Below, piece by piece: positions 18,973 to 26,880 of a DNA stretch of 64,000 bases. The translations under genes were made by a program, and so were the position numbers. The stretch's first letter is position 1; every line of letters starts with the position of its first letter. Source of the DNA: an uncultured bacterium (lineage in GTDB: Bacteria; Actinomycetota; Coriobacteriia; Coriobacteriales; Coriobacteriaceae); assembly GCA_905215525.1 (NCBI GenBank), contig CAJMQJ010000001.1, positions 496,001-560,000 on the forward strand, read 5' to 3'. The notes beneath the pieces were generated by a model. That model was not told where the DNA came from. It worked only from the letters and a program-made list of their open reading frames with translations, and did not search any database.

Positions 18973-18998
18973 AAGGTCTCCAAGAATTCGAACCGTAG
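18954..18998 (+). pseudogene. 14-codon remnant of a coupled downstream gene
   Basis: An ATG overlapping the end of the winged-helix gene opens MARSAVEGLQEFEP and then stops at TAG. The out-of-frame overlap is how toxin genes are coupled to antitoxins. The residues look like the start of a nucleotidyltransferase-type toxin, but too little remains for an assignment. Confidence 0.3.
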
Positions 18999-19094
18999 GC
19001 GGCGTTTCGGTCCTAGCTGCGTTGTCCGGTGCATGAGTTTGCTAATCGGCTATTATTTGTTTAGACAACCTGAGTTGTAGAGGAGTGACCGGCG

Positions 19095-20033
19095 ATGGTG
19101 CAGGGCGCCAAACATATGAAGAGCAATAACGCCGCGGACAACGGCGGCTCAAGCCCTCAGCCCAAACCTCAACCAAAGCCCAAGCGTCGTCGCAAGCGAC
19201 TGCCGCGCTGGGCCGACCGGCTCATCACCATCGTCATCATCCTTATTGGCGTGGGCCTTATGACCTGGCCGTGGATCTTGGACCGGCTCGAGGCCTCGGG
19301 CGTGTTCAACCAGATCAGCACCGTGTCCAGCACCGTGGACGCGCTGTCTGCCGAGGAGCGCGAGCGCATCCTGCTCCAGGCGCGCTCCTTTAACGAGCAG
19401 CTGGCGGGCGAGGCCACCGAGCTCCCCGCCGACCAGATCGAGCCCTACGCCCAGCAGCTCATCTTTGACCGTGACCCCATGATGAGCTGGGTCGAGATCC
19501 CCTCCATCGACGTGAGCATGCCTATCTACCACGGCACGAGCGAAGAAGTCCTTATGGCGGGCGTCGGTCACCTGGAGGGCACGAGCCTGCCGGTGGGCGG
19601 CACTTCGACGCACTGCGTGCTCACCGCGCACTCGGGCATGCGCAACCTGAGCATGTTCGACGACATCCATTCGCTGGAGCCCGGCGACCTGGTGCTGCTG
19701 CACACCATGAACAAGACGCTCGCCTACAAGATGGTGGACTCCGAGGTGGTGCTGCCCGAGGAGATGGAGTCGCTGACCATCGAGCCCGGCGCCGACAAGG
19801 TGACGCTCGTCACCTGCACGCCCTACGGCGTGAACGACCACCGCCTGCTGGTGCATTGCGTGCGCACCAAGTACAACAAGAAGGACGTCGACAAGCAAAA
19901 GTCGCTGGCCGGTCGCCACTGGGGCAAGCGCGAGTTTGCCGTGCTCATCGTGGTCGTAGCCATTGTGCTGTTGCTGCTGGACATCGTGATCCACGCGGTC
20001 CGCAAGCGCCGCAAGGCCAAGGCCTCGGCATAA
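19095..20033 (+). CDS. srtC: Class C sortase (pilin polymerase)
   Basis: 312 residues; ATG 19095 preceded by GAGGAG at 19080-19085. A Pro/Lys/Arg-rich cytoplasmic tail leads to one N-terminal membrane segment (ITIVIILIGVGLMTW). The sortase domain shows His179 in LTAHSG, Cys241 in TLVTCTPYG and Arg250 in DHRLLVHC. A second membrane segment near the C-terminus (VLIVVVAIVLLLLDIVI) is characteristic of class C enzymes. It should join the shaft pilins through the LPLTG-type motif and the pilin Lys on the outer face of the membrane. It has its own upstream gap and may be transcribed apart from the pilin genes. No housekeeping sortase is in the window. Confidence 0.95.
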   Translation: MVQGAKHMKSNNAADNGGSSPQPKPQPKPKRRRKRLPRWADRLITIVIILIGVGLMTWPWILDRLEASGVFNQISTVSSTVDALSAEERERILLQARSFNEQLAGEATELPADQIEPYAQQLIFDRDPMMSWVEIPSIDVSMPIYHGTSEEVLMAGVGHLEGTSLPVGGTSTHCVLTAHSGMRNLSMFDDIHSLEPGDLVLLHTMNKTLAYKMVDSEVVLPEEMESLTIEPGADKVTLVTCTPYGVNDHRLLVHCVRTKYNKKDVDKQKSLAGRHWGKREFAVLIVVVAIVLLLLDIVIHAVRKRRKAKASA

Positions 20034-20047
20034 GACATTCTCCAGAA

Positions 20048-20080
20048 CCACCGCAAAGGGGACAGGCACTTTTGTGGTGG
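20048..20080. repeat. GGGNCAGG-centred hairpin repeat, copy 5
   Basis: Arms CCACCGCAAAG / TTTTGTGGTGG with a G:T-tolerant mismatch, centre GGGACAGGCA. It lies 14 bp after the sortase stop. Confidence 0.8.
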
Positions 20081-20091
20081 TCGGGACTTCC

Positions 20092-20156
20092 AAACCATCA
20101 CAACATTCGATGAAAATCGCGATTTTGGCGAAAAACGTCGAATGTTGTGATGCTTT
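20092..20156. repeat. 65-bp palindromic repeat, copy 4
   Basis: Same orientation and almost the same centre as copy 3 (GATTTTGGCG instead of GATTTTGCCG), with a decayed right end (ATGCTTTT). The following 20157-20357 contains short direct repeats of CGGTTTTCG and no gene. Confidence 0.85.
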
Positions 20157-20357
20157 TCGTTGCGGGCGGGACGGTTTTCGTTGTGAGCAGTACGGTTTTC
20201 GCTATGGACGGTGCGGTTTCGCTGCAGAACCGCCAGCCCGCCGCCTGTCAATCGCCGCTCTCGTTACGTTTTCGCTGCATTTGGGTAAAGCGCCTGCTCC
20301 AAGCGGCGTTGCCTTGTATACTAGAGCGGTTTATCTGTTATGCGGAAGGGAGCGCCT

Positions 20358-20669
20358 ATGGCACTCAGCGAGAAAGACGTGCGCGGCATCGCCGAGTACG
20401 CAAAGATCGCACTGACCGATGACGAGCTCACCCAGATGACGTCCTACATGAACGACGCCGTCCAGATGCTCGAGCCCGTCTTGCAATATGACTTGCCCGA
20501 CGTGGAGCCCACGTTCCATCCCATCGGAAGCCTGTCCAACGTGATGGGCGACGACCTGCGCGAGCCCGAGCGCGACCTGCCGCTCGACGTCGCGCTCGAA
20601 AACGCCGGCAGCGCGCGCGACCGCTACTTCCGCGTGCCGTCCATTTTGGGAGAGGGGGAGAGCGAGTAA
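20358..20669 (+). CDS. gatC: Asp-tRNA(Asn)/Glu-tRNA(Gln) amidotransferase subunit C
   Basis: 103 residues; ATG 20358 follows GGAAGGGAGCGCCT. Small helical subunit that wraps around GatA and stabilises the GatCAB complex. Family landmarks are the N-terminal IAEYAKIALTDDEL and the C-terminal DRYFRVPSIL. The stop overlaps the gatA start (TAATG), so translation is coupled. Confidence 0.95.
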   Translation: MALSEKDVRGIAEYAKIALTDDELTQMTSYMNDAVQMLEPVLQYDLPDVEPTFHPIGSLSNVMGDDLREPERDLPLDVALENAGSARDRYFRVPSILGEGESE

Positions 20670-22183
20670 TGGCGCAGAGCTTCGATTCCCTTACCGCCGC
20701 CCAGATCGCCGCGGGCGTTTCTGCCGGCGACTTTACCGCTACCGAGGTGGCCCAGGCCTCCCTTGCCGCCATCGAGGCGCGCGAGGGCGGGGTCCAGGCA
20801 TTCCTGCAGGTGGCGCCCGAGCTTGCGCTCGAGGCCGCTGCGCGCGTGGATGCCGACCGTGCCGCAGGCAAGCCGCTGCCCCCGCTTGCGGGCGTGCCGC
20901 TAGCCATCAAGGACAACATGAACCTCGTGGGCACGCGCACCACCTGCGCTTCCCGCATGCTTGGGGACTACCAGAGCGTCTACACCGCCACCTGTGTCCA
21001 GCGCATGCTCGACGCCGGCTGCCTGCCCATGGGCAAGGCCAACATGGATGAGTTTGCCTTTGGCAGCTCCACCGAGAGCTCGGCGTTCCACCGCACCAAC
21101 AACCCCTGGGATACCGAACGCGTGCCCGGCGGCTCCTCGGGCGGCTCCGCTGCCGCCGTCGCCGCGGGCGAGGTCGCGCTCTCGCTGGGCTCGGACACCG
21201 GCGGCTCCATTCGCCAGCCGGCGTCGCTGTGCGGCGTGGTGGGCTTTAAGCCCACGTATGGCGCCGTGAGCCGTTACGGCGTGGTTGCCTTTGGCTCGTC
21301 GCTCGACCAGGTGGGGCCCTTTGGCCGCACGGTCGAGGATGTCGCGCTGGCCATGAACGCGCTTACCGGCGCGGGCCACGATCCGTACGACTGCACGAGC
21401 CAGGATTGCGCCGTCGACTTTACCGAGCATCTCAACGACAGCATCGAGGGCAAGCGCGTGGGCATCATCCCCGCGTTTATGGAGGCCGAGGGTCTGACGC
21501 CCGAGGTCAAGGCCGCTGTTCAGCGCGCCGCCCAGGAGCTGCAGAACCAGGGCGCCGAGCTGGTCGAGGTCGACCTGCCGCACCTGGATGCCGCCATCGC
21601 TGCCTACTACGTCATCGGTCCGGCCGAGGCGTTCTCCAACCTGGCTCGCTTTGACGGCATTCGCTACGGCTATCAGGAGGAGGGCTGCGCCAACCTGTCC
21701 GACCAGAGCTCGCTTTCGCGCGCCCACGGCTTTGGCGCCGAGGCCAAGCGCCGTCAGATGCTCGGCGCCTACCTGCTGAGCTCGGGCGTGTACGACAAGT
21801 ACTACTACGCTGCGCAAAAGGCCCGCACGCTCATCACGCGGGACTACGATGCCGCGTATGCCAAGGTGGACACCATCCTCATGCCCGCCTCGCCGCGCAC
21901 GGCCTTTAAGTTTGGCGAGATCAGCGACCCCACGCAGATGTACCTCTCCGACCTGTACACCATTTCGCTCAACATTTGCGGCAACGGCGGTATCTCGGTG
22001 CCGCTGGGACTGGGCGAGGACACTCAGCTGCCCGTTTCTGCCCAGCTGGTGGGACCTGCCTTTAAGGACCGTCAGCTGCTCACGTTTGCCCGCGCCCTGG
22101 AGCGCGGCTTTGCCGATGCCGCCACGGGTGCGCCCGTGCTTTCCGTCGCGCCCGATTTTGCCGGGAAGGGAGGCGAGCTGTAA
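20669..22183 (+). CDS. gatA: Asp-tRNA(Asn)/Glu-tRNA(Gln) amidotransferase subunit A (amidase)
   Basis: 504 residues. Releases ammonia from glutamine and channels it to GatB. The amidase signature is complete: Lys81 in AIKDNM, then GGSSGGSAAAVAAGE and the second catalytic Ser in SDTGGSIRQPA of the Ser-cisSer-Lys triad. Start overlaps gatC and stop overlaps gatB (both TAATG). Its presence fits organisms that make Gln-tRNA or Asn-tRNA by transamidation. Confidence 0.97.
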   Translation: MAQSFDSLTAAQIAAGVSAGDFTATEVAQASLAAIEAREGGVQAFLQVAPELALEAAARVDADRAAGKPLPPLAGVPLAIKDNMNLVGTRTTCASRMLGDYQSVYTATCVQRMLDAGCLPMGKANMDEFAFGSSTESSAFHRTNNPWDTERVPGGSSGGSAAAVAAGEVALSLGSDTGGSIRQPASLCGVVGFKPTYGAVSRYGVVAFGSSLDQVGPFGRTVEDVALAMNALTGAGHDPYDCTSQDCAVDFTEHLNDSIEGKRVGIIPAFMEAEGLTPEVKAAVQRAAQELQNQGAELVEVDLPHLDAAIAAYYVIGPAEAFSNLARFDGIRYGYQEEGCANLSDQSSLSRAHGFGAEAKRRQMLGAYLLSSGVYDKYYYAAQKARTLITRDYDAAYAKVDTILMPASPRTAFKFGEISDPTQMYLSDLYTISLNICGNGGISVPLGLGEDTQLPVSAQLVGPAFKDRQLLTFARALERGFADAATGAPVLSVAPDFAGKGGEL

Positions 22184-23859
22184 TGAAGGAGCTTTCCGAG
22201 GTCCTGCAGGATTGGGAGGCCGTGATTGGCCTGGAGATCCATACCGAGCTCACCGCACTCGATACCAAGATGTTCTGCAACTGCAAGCTCAGCCACGATG
22301 ACGAGCCCAACGCCAACGTGTGCCCGGTATGCCTGGGCCTGCCCGGCGCCCTGCCGGTGCCCAACAAGCGCGCCATCGAGAGCATCGTCAAGGCCGGTCT
22401 CGCCACCAACTGCGAGATTCAGCGCCACTCGATGTTCTACCGCAAGCACTACTTCTATCCCGATATGGCCAAGAACTTCCAGACCACGCAGGGTCCGGTC
22501 GCCTTTGCCATGTACGGTCATCTGGATCTGGACGTGACCGGTCGCGGTGCCGCCGAGCGCCCCGACTGCGCGTTTGGCGAGGCCGAGGCCCAGAGCCTGG
22601 CGAGCGCCTCGGCCAACGCCGAGGGCCTGTCCACGTCCATGACGTCGACCATGCGCGAGGGCAACCAACGTGCCGGCCACTTGGCCAGCTACGATGCGTC
22701 CAACCTGCAGATGCCCGAGCGCCGCGAGGACGGTTCCTACACCGTGCCCATCCGCATCCTGCGCATCCACATGGAGGAGGACGCCGCCAAGATGGTGCAC
22801 GTGGGTGGCGCCGAGGGCCGCATTACCGCCGCGGCCGAGTCGCTCGTCGACTACAACCGCTGCGGCACGCCGCTCATCGAGCTCGTGACCGAGCCCGATT
22901 TGCGCACGCCCGAGGAGGCTCGCCTGTTTATGGAGAAGCTCCGTCGCATCTTTGTGACGCTGGGCATTTCGGACTGCTCCATGGAGAAGGGCTCCATGCG
23001 CTGCGACGGCAACGTTTCGCTGCGCCGCCGCGGCGAGACCAAGCTGGGCACCAAGACCGAGCTCAAGAACCTCAACTCGTTTAAGAGCCTGCATGACGGC
23101 CTTGCCTACGAGATCTGCCGCCAGGCCGAGGTACTCGAGGAGGGCGGCATCATCTATCAGGAGACCCGCCACTGGGAGCCCAGCCGCAAGCGCACCGTTG
23201 TCATGCGTGTGAAGGAGACGGCCGACGACTATCGCCTGTTCCCCGATCCCGACCTGGCGCCGTTCGACCTGGACGACGAGTTCATCGACCGCTGCCGTGG
23301 CGAGATCCCCGAGCTGCCCGATGCCAAGCGCGTCCGTTTTGAGGCCGACTTTGGCATTAAGGCGGCCGATGCCGAGCAGATTGCTGGCGACCCGGAGTTT
23401 GCCGAGTTCTTTGAGGCCGCCGCTGCCGGTATGGCTGGCAAAGAGGCCCAGACGGTCGCAAACCTGCTGGTCAACGAGATGATCGCCTACCTTAAGGGCG
23501 CGGGCGTGTCGCTCGCCGAGTCCGGCATCGCGCCGGCTCAGGTGGCGGCACTCGCCAAGCTGCTGGCGACCGATGCCATCAGCTCCAACCAGGCGCACGA
23601 GGTCTTTGAGGCCATGGCACAGACCGGCGACGACCCCAACAAGATCGTCGACGAGCGCGGCATGCGTCAGGTGAGCGATGCCGGCGCGCTGCAGCCGATT
23701 GTGGACGAGGTGCTGGCAAACTGTGCCGATCAGGCGCAGCAGTATCGTGACGGAAACCAGAAGGTCATCGGCTTTTTGGTGGGCCAGTGCATGAAGGCGA
23801 GCCGCGGCAAGGGCAACCCCAAGCTCTTCAACGAGTTGCTGAGAACGTCGCTCTCGTAA
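22183..23859 (+). CDS. gatB: Asp-tRNA(Asn)/Glu-tRNA(Gln) amidotransferase subunit B
   Basis: 558 residues. Activates the tRNA-bound Glu/Asp with ATP and transfers ammonia. Landmarks are VIGLEIHTEL, the Cys-rich patch CNCKL...NVCPVCLGLPG, RIHMEEDAAK, and the C-terminal tRNA-binding tail/YqeY region. Between GHLDLDV and PIRILRIHMEEDA there is an insertion of roughly 60 residues (Ala/Ser-rich, with RGAAERPDCAFGEAEAQ) that makes it longer than the usual 475-500. It may be clade-specific. Last gene of gatCAB, followed by a terminator. Confidence 0.97.
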   Translation: MKELSEVLQDWEAVIGLEIHTELTALDTKMFCNCKLSHDDEPNANVCPVCLGLPGALPVPNKRAIESIVKAGLATNCEIQRHSMFYRKHYFYPDMAKNFQTTQGPVAFAMYGHLDLDVTGRGAAERPDCAFGEAEAQSLASASANAEGLSTSMTSTMREGNQRAGHLASYDASNLQMPERREDGSYTVPIRILRIHMEEDAAKMVHVGGAEGRITAAAESLVDYNRCGTPLIELVTEPDLRTPEEARLFMEKLRRIFVTLGISDCSMEKGSMRCDGNVSLRRRGETKLGTKTELKNLNSFKSLHDGLAYEICRQAEVLEEGGIIYQETRHWEPSRKRTVVMRVKETADDYRLFPDPDLAPFDLDDEFIDRCRGEIPELPDAKRVRFEADFGIKAADAEQIAGDPEFAEFFEAAAAGMAGKEAQTVANLLVNEMIAYLKGAGVSLAESGIAPAQVAALAKLLATDAISSNQAHEVFEAMAQTGDDPNKIVDERGMRQVSDAGALQPIVDEVLANCADQAQQYRDGNQKVIGFLVGQCMKASRGKGNPKLFNELLRTSLS

Positions 23860-23925
23860 GCGGGAACCCGGGAGCCCCGGCAGGGCGGGTGCTTCCTCAA
23901 AATTTCAAACAGTCCTGCGCAAGAC

Positions 23926-23952
23926 GAAGGCCACATTAAGTGGCCTTCTTTG
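23926..23952 (+). terminator. Intrinsic terminator of gatCAB
   Basis: 9-bp stem GAAGGCCAC / GTGGCCTTC with an ATTAA loop and trailing TTT. Confidence 0.85.
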
Positions 23953-23957
23953 CGTGC

Positions 23958-24087
23958 GGAACTCATTTTGAGCAAGCGCCCCGCCGCTCCGGGGGCCTTC
24001 CCCGCCCTGACGACTCGGCCTTTCAGGTCAGGCGGGCTGAATGGAATAGAGTGAATGGGCGCGCCGTTGGCACGCCCATTGTTTTTG
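23958..24087 (+). ncRNA. Tandem RNA-like unit 1 ending in a terminator
   Basis: Starts GGAACTCATT, contains a dyad (CCTGAC...GTCAGG, then GGGCTGAATGGAAT) and ends with the stem AATGGGCG / CGCCCATT-like followed by GTTTTT. The next 125 bp repeat this design with the terminator stem sequence changed but still paired. No Rfam-type family is recognised. Together the two units fill most of the 538-bp gap between gatB and the next gene. Confidence 0.45.
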
Positions 24088-24090
24088 AAG

Positions 24091-24216
24091 GGAACTCATT
24101 GAGAGGCAAGGCCCTGCGCCCGGCCCCTCGGTTCCGTGACGACTCGGCCGTTCGGGTCAGGTGGGCTGAATGGAATTTGGTGAATGAGGGCGGCGTTGGT
24201 GCCCTCATTTTTTGTG
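24091..24216 (+). ncRNA. Tandem RNA-like unit 2 ending in a terminator
   Basis: Diverged copy of unit 1: GGAACTCATT, then TGACGACTCGGCC (129 bp after the same string in unit 1), GGTCAGG, GGGCTGAATGGAAT, and a terminator stem AATGAGGGC / GCCCTCATT with six T. The conserved core and differing terminator stems suggest selection on structure. Confidence 0.45.
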
Positions 24217-24281
24217 GATGTGGCGCCGGGGCGGTTCCTTGGTCACACCGCGTTCTAAGATTTCCAAAAAGTTAACCTTTG

Positions 24282-24313
24282 TTGACCTCAATAGTTAGAT
24301 AGACTAAACTATT
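24282..24313 (+). promoter_or_regulatory. Promoter and operator of the P-type ATPase operon
   Basis: -35 TTGACC (24282-24287), 17-bp spacer, -10 TAAACT (24305-24310). A dyad AATAGTT-10-AACTATT (24290-24313), with inner TTAG...CTAA, covers the spacer and -10. TTAG/CTAA half sites are seen in operators of DtxR/MntR-type metal regulators, so metal-dependent repression is plausible. Confidence 0.6.
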
Positions 24314-24397
24314 TTCCAAAAGTGTGCTCGAGCAAACTTGTTTACTCGGGTGCTGAGGCACCATGCCGCGTCCAATGCGGCAAAAGGGAGAAGCAAC

Positions 24398-24643
24398 ATG
24401 AAGAAGTCGACGTTCAATACCCTGCTTGTCGGTGGCGGTTTTCTGCTCGGTACGGCCGGCATCAAGCTGCTCACCAGCGCTCCGGTAAAGAATGCCTGCG
24501 TGCAGGGTATCGCGTGCGGCATGCGCATCAAGAACGGCTACCAGGACATGGTCGAGCAGGCCAAGGCCAATGTCGATGACATGGTTGCCGAGGCGGCCTA
24601 CATCACCCAGAGCGAGGCCGCTGCTGACGAGGCAGCCGAGTAA
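24398..24643 (+). CDS. Small membrane-associated protein (DUF6110-like) next to the P-type ATPase
   Basis: 81 residues; ATG 24398 follows AAAGGGAGAAGCAAC. One hydrophobic segment (LLVGGGFLLGTAGIKLL) at the N-terminus, then a charged helical tail ending in AAADEAAE. It resembles the short protein found directly upstream of heavy-metal P-type ATPases in Firmicutes and Coriobacteriia. It is in the same operon, 18 bp before the ATPase. A chaperone or accessory role in metal export is inferred from context only. Confidence 0.75.
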   Translation: MKKSTFNTLLVGGGFLLGTAGIKLLTSAPVKNACVQGIACGMRIKNGYQDMVEQAKANVDDMVAEAAYITQSEAAADEAAE

Positions 24644-24661
24644 CGCTCCCAGGCGCAAACT

Positions 24662-26737
24662 ATGAGATTCTCGATTATTAGCGAGATCCCCGGCAGGACC
24701 CGTCTTCAATTGGCGGGTCCTGTGCCAGAGAGCGATCTCGATGCACTTCTTAAGCTTGGCGGCGACATCGATGGCGTGCGCAAGGTGTGCGTCTACGGCC
24801 GCATCGGCCAGATGGCGCTCGAATACGACGAGCCACGTCGCGATGCCGTGCTGGCCGCCGTCGGTGCGCTCGACGCTCAGGCCATTGCCGACGCAAAGAC
24901 GGGTTACGTGATGCAGCTTGAGCCGCGCAAGCACAAACTCGTTATGGACCTGGCGACACTCGTCGGTGCCCATTACGCACGCCGCTGGTTTTTGCCCACG
25001 CCACTGCGTGCGGTGTTTGTCGTGGCCGGTTACATGGCATTTTTGCGCGCCGCCCTCCGTGAGCTCGCGCAGCCGCGCCTGACCGTTCCCGTGCTCGACG
25101 CTTCGGCCATCGGTATCTCGTTTGTCAAACGTGACGTCGACACCGCGGGCCAGACGATGTTCCTGCTCAACGTGGGCGAGCTGCTCGAGGACTACACCCG
25201 CGCCATGAGCGAAAACGAGCTCATCAACTCGCTGCTCGATGTGCCCGACAAGGCGCAAAAAGTGGTTGGCGACACCGAGGTAAGCGTTGCCGCGACCGAG
25301 CTTGAGCCTGGCGATCTGGTCGCCGTGCGCACCGGCATGTCCATCTGCATCGACGGTGTTGTCGAGCAGGGGAGCGCCATGGTCAACCAGGCGACCCTGA
25401 CCGGCGAGCCGCTGGCCGTCGAGCGCAGCGTGGGCGACGACGTATTCGCCGGCACCGTCGTGGAAGACGGCGGCATCTTGGTACGCGTGCGCGCCAACAC
25501 GGCGCAGACCAAGCTGCGCTCGATCGTCTCGCTCGTGCAGACGGCCGACTCGCTCAAGTCCGAGGGCCAGTCGCATATGGAGGACCTCGCCAACAAGATC
25601 GTCCCGTGGAACTTCCTGCTCGCGGGTCTGGTCGCGCTTACCACGCGCAGCCTTATCAAGACCTCGGCGGCACTGATGGTCGACTACTCGTGCGCGCTCA
25701 AGCTCACGGGTTCCGTTGCCGTCATGACCGCCATGAGCGATGCTGCCAAGATGGGCGTCATGGTCAAGGGCGCAAAGTACTTTGAGTCGTTTGCCAAGGC
25801 CGACACCATTGTGTTTGATAAGACCGGCACGCTCACCGAGGCACAGCCGCGTCTAGCTTGCGTGCTCACGACCGATGGCTGGAGCGAGGACGAGATCCTG
25901 CGCCTTTCCGCTTGCTTGGAGGAGCATTTCCCGCATCCGGTGGCACGCGCCGTGGTCAATGCGGCACGCGAGCGCGGGCTCGAGCACCGCGAGCGCCATG
26001 CCGCCGTCGAGTACATCGTGGCGCACGGCATCGCTTCGTCCATCGAAGGGCGTCGCGCCATCATCGGTTCCGCGCACTTTGTATTTGAGGACGAGGGTGC
26101 GCAGCTCGATTCCGACATTAAGGAGCGCATTGAGTCCCAGATGCAGGGCCTGTCGCCGCTGTATCTGGCGGTCGACGGCAAGGTCGTCGGCGTGCTCGGT
26201 ATCGAGGACCCGCTCAAGTCCGGGGTCCGCGAGGCCATCGCCGACCTGCACGCGTTGGGCGTTAAGCACGTGGTCATGCTCACGGGCGACTCGGAACGCA
26301 CGGCCGAGCGCATTGCTCGCGAAGCAGGTGTCGATGAGTTTAAGGCCGAGCTGCTGCCCGAGGACAAGTACGCCTATGTGGAGCGCATTAAGAGCGAGGG
26401 GCGCCATGTTGCCATGGTGGGCGACGGCGTCAATGATTCGCCGGCGCTCGGTTTGGCCGACGTGGGGCTGGCAATGGGTGGCGGAAGCGACATCGCCAAG
26501 GAGGTCGCCGACATCATCCTGGCCGATACGGACCTGGCCGCGATCGTGCGTCTGCGCCGCATGAGCCAGGGCCTCGTTGATCGTCTGACGAGCTCCTATT
26601 CTAAGGTGATGCTCACCAACTCAGCGCTCTTGGCACTGGGCATTACCGGCGCGATTACCCCGCAGGCGTCGTCGCTGCTGCACAACGGCTCGACGATTGC
26701 CTACAGCCTGGGCAACGCAAAGGCGTACCTGCGTTAG
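24662..26737 (+). CDS. Heavy-metal-type P1B ATPase
   Basis: 691 residues. ATP-driven metal exporter in the cytoplasmic membrane. The phosphorylation motif DKTGTLT has Asp386, the hinge is MVGDGVNDSPAL, and the actuator region carries TLTGEP. The ion-site helix that usually carries CPC reads YSCALKL (Cys344), a variant seen in some Mn/Fe- or Zn-handling P1B pumps, so copper is less likely. The N-terminal about 70 residues (GRTRLQLAGPVPESDL) resemble an HMA-like fold without a CxxC. The operator at 24290-24313 suggests metal-responsive control. Confidence 0.92.
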   Translation: MRFSIISEIPGRTRLQLAGPVPESDLDALLKLGGDIDGVRKVCVYGRIGQMALEYDEPRRDAVLAAVGALDAQAIADAKTGYVMQLEPRKHKLVMDLATLVGAHYARRWFLPTPLRAVFVVAGYMAFLRAALRELAQPRLTVPVLDASAIGISFVKRDVDTAGQTMFLLNVGELLEDYTRAMSENELINSLLDVPDKAQKVVGDTEVSVAATELEPGDLVAVRTGMSICIDGVVEQGSAMVNQATLTGEPLAVERSVGDDVFAGTVVEDGGILVRVRANTAQTKLRSIVSLVQTADSLKSEGQSHMEDLANKIVPWNFLLAGLVALTTRSLIKTSAALMVDYSCALKLTGSVAVMTAMSDAAKMGVMVKGAKYFESFAKADTIVFDKTGTLTEAQPRLACVLTTDGWSEDEILRLSACLEEHFPHPVARAVVNAARERGLEHRERHAAVEYIVAHGIASSIEGRRAIIGSAHFVFEDEGAQLDSDIKERIESQMQGLSPLYLAVDGKVVGVLGIEDPLKSGVREAIADLHALGVKHVVMLTGDSERTAERIAREAGVDEFKAELLPEDKYAYVERIKSEGRHVAMVGDGVNDSPALGLADVGLAMGGGSDIAKEVADIILADTDLAAIVRLRRMSQGLVDRLTSSYSKVMLTNSALLALGITGAITPQASSLLHNGSTIAYSLGNAKAYLR

Positions 26738-26761
26738 CAGACGTGTTCGCCCACGTTATCT

Positions 26762-26807
26762 GGCCTGCGCCCAGACGGCATCGGTGTCGTCCGAGCGCAG
26801 GCCTTTT
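26762..26807 (+). terminator. Terminator after the P-type ATPase
   Basis: 9-bp GC-rich stem GGCCTGCGC / GCGCAGGCC with a 24-nt loop, then TTTT. Confidence 0.75.
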
Positions 26808-26811
26808 GCGT

Positions 26812-26860
26812 TTGACCATGTGCTAGCTTCTCTATATAGTGTTGCTAGCAGGGCTAGCAA
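26812..26860 (+). promoter_or_regulatory. Promoter and operator of the toxin-antitoxin operon
   Basis: -35 TTGACC (26812-26817), 17-bp spacer, -10 TATAGT (26835-26840). Just downstream is a perfect dyad TTGCTAGC-AGG-GCTAGCAA (26842-26860), and another TGCTAGC half site lies at 26821-26827 inside the spacer. This is the expected target of antitoxin autorepression. Confidence 0.75.
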
Positions 26861-26880
26861 TTGAAGGGAGCGGGATCGAC

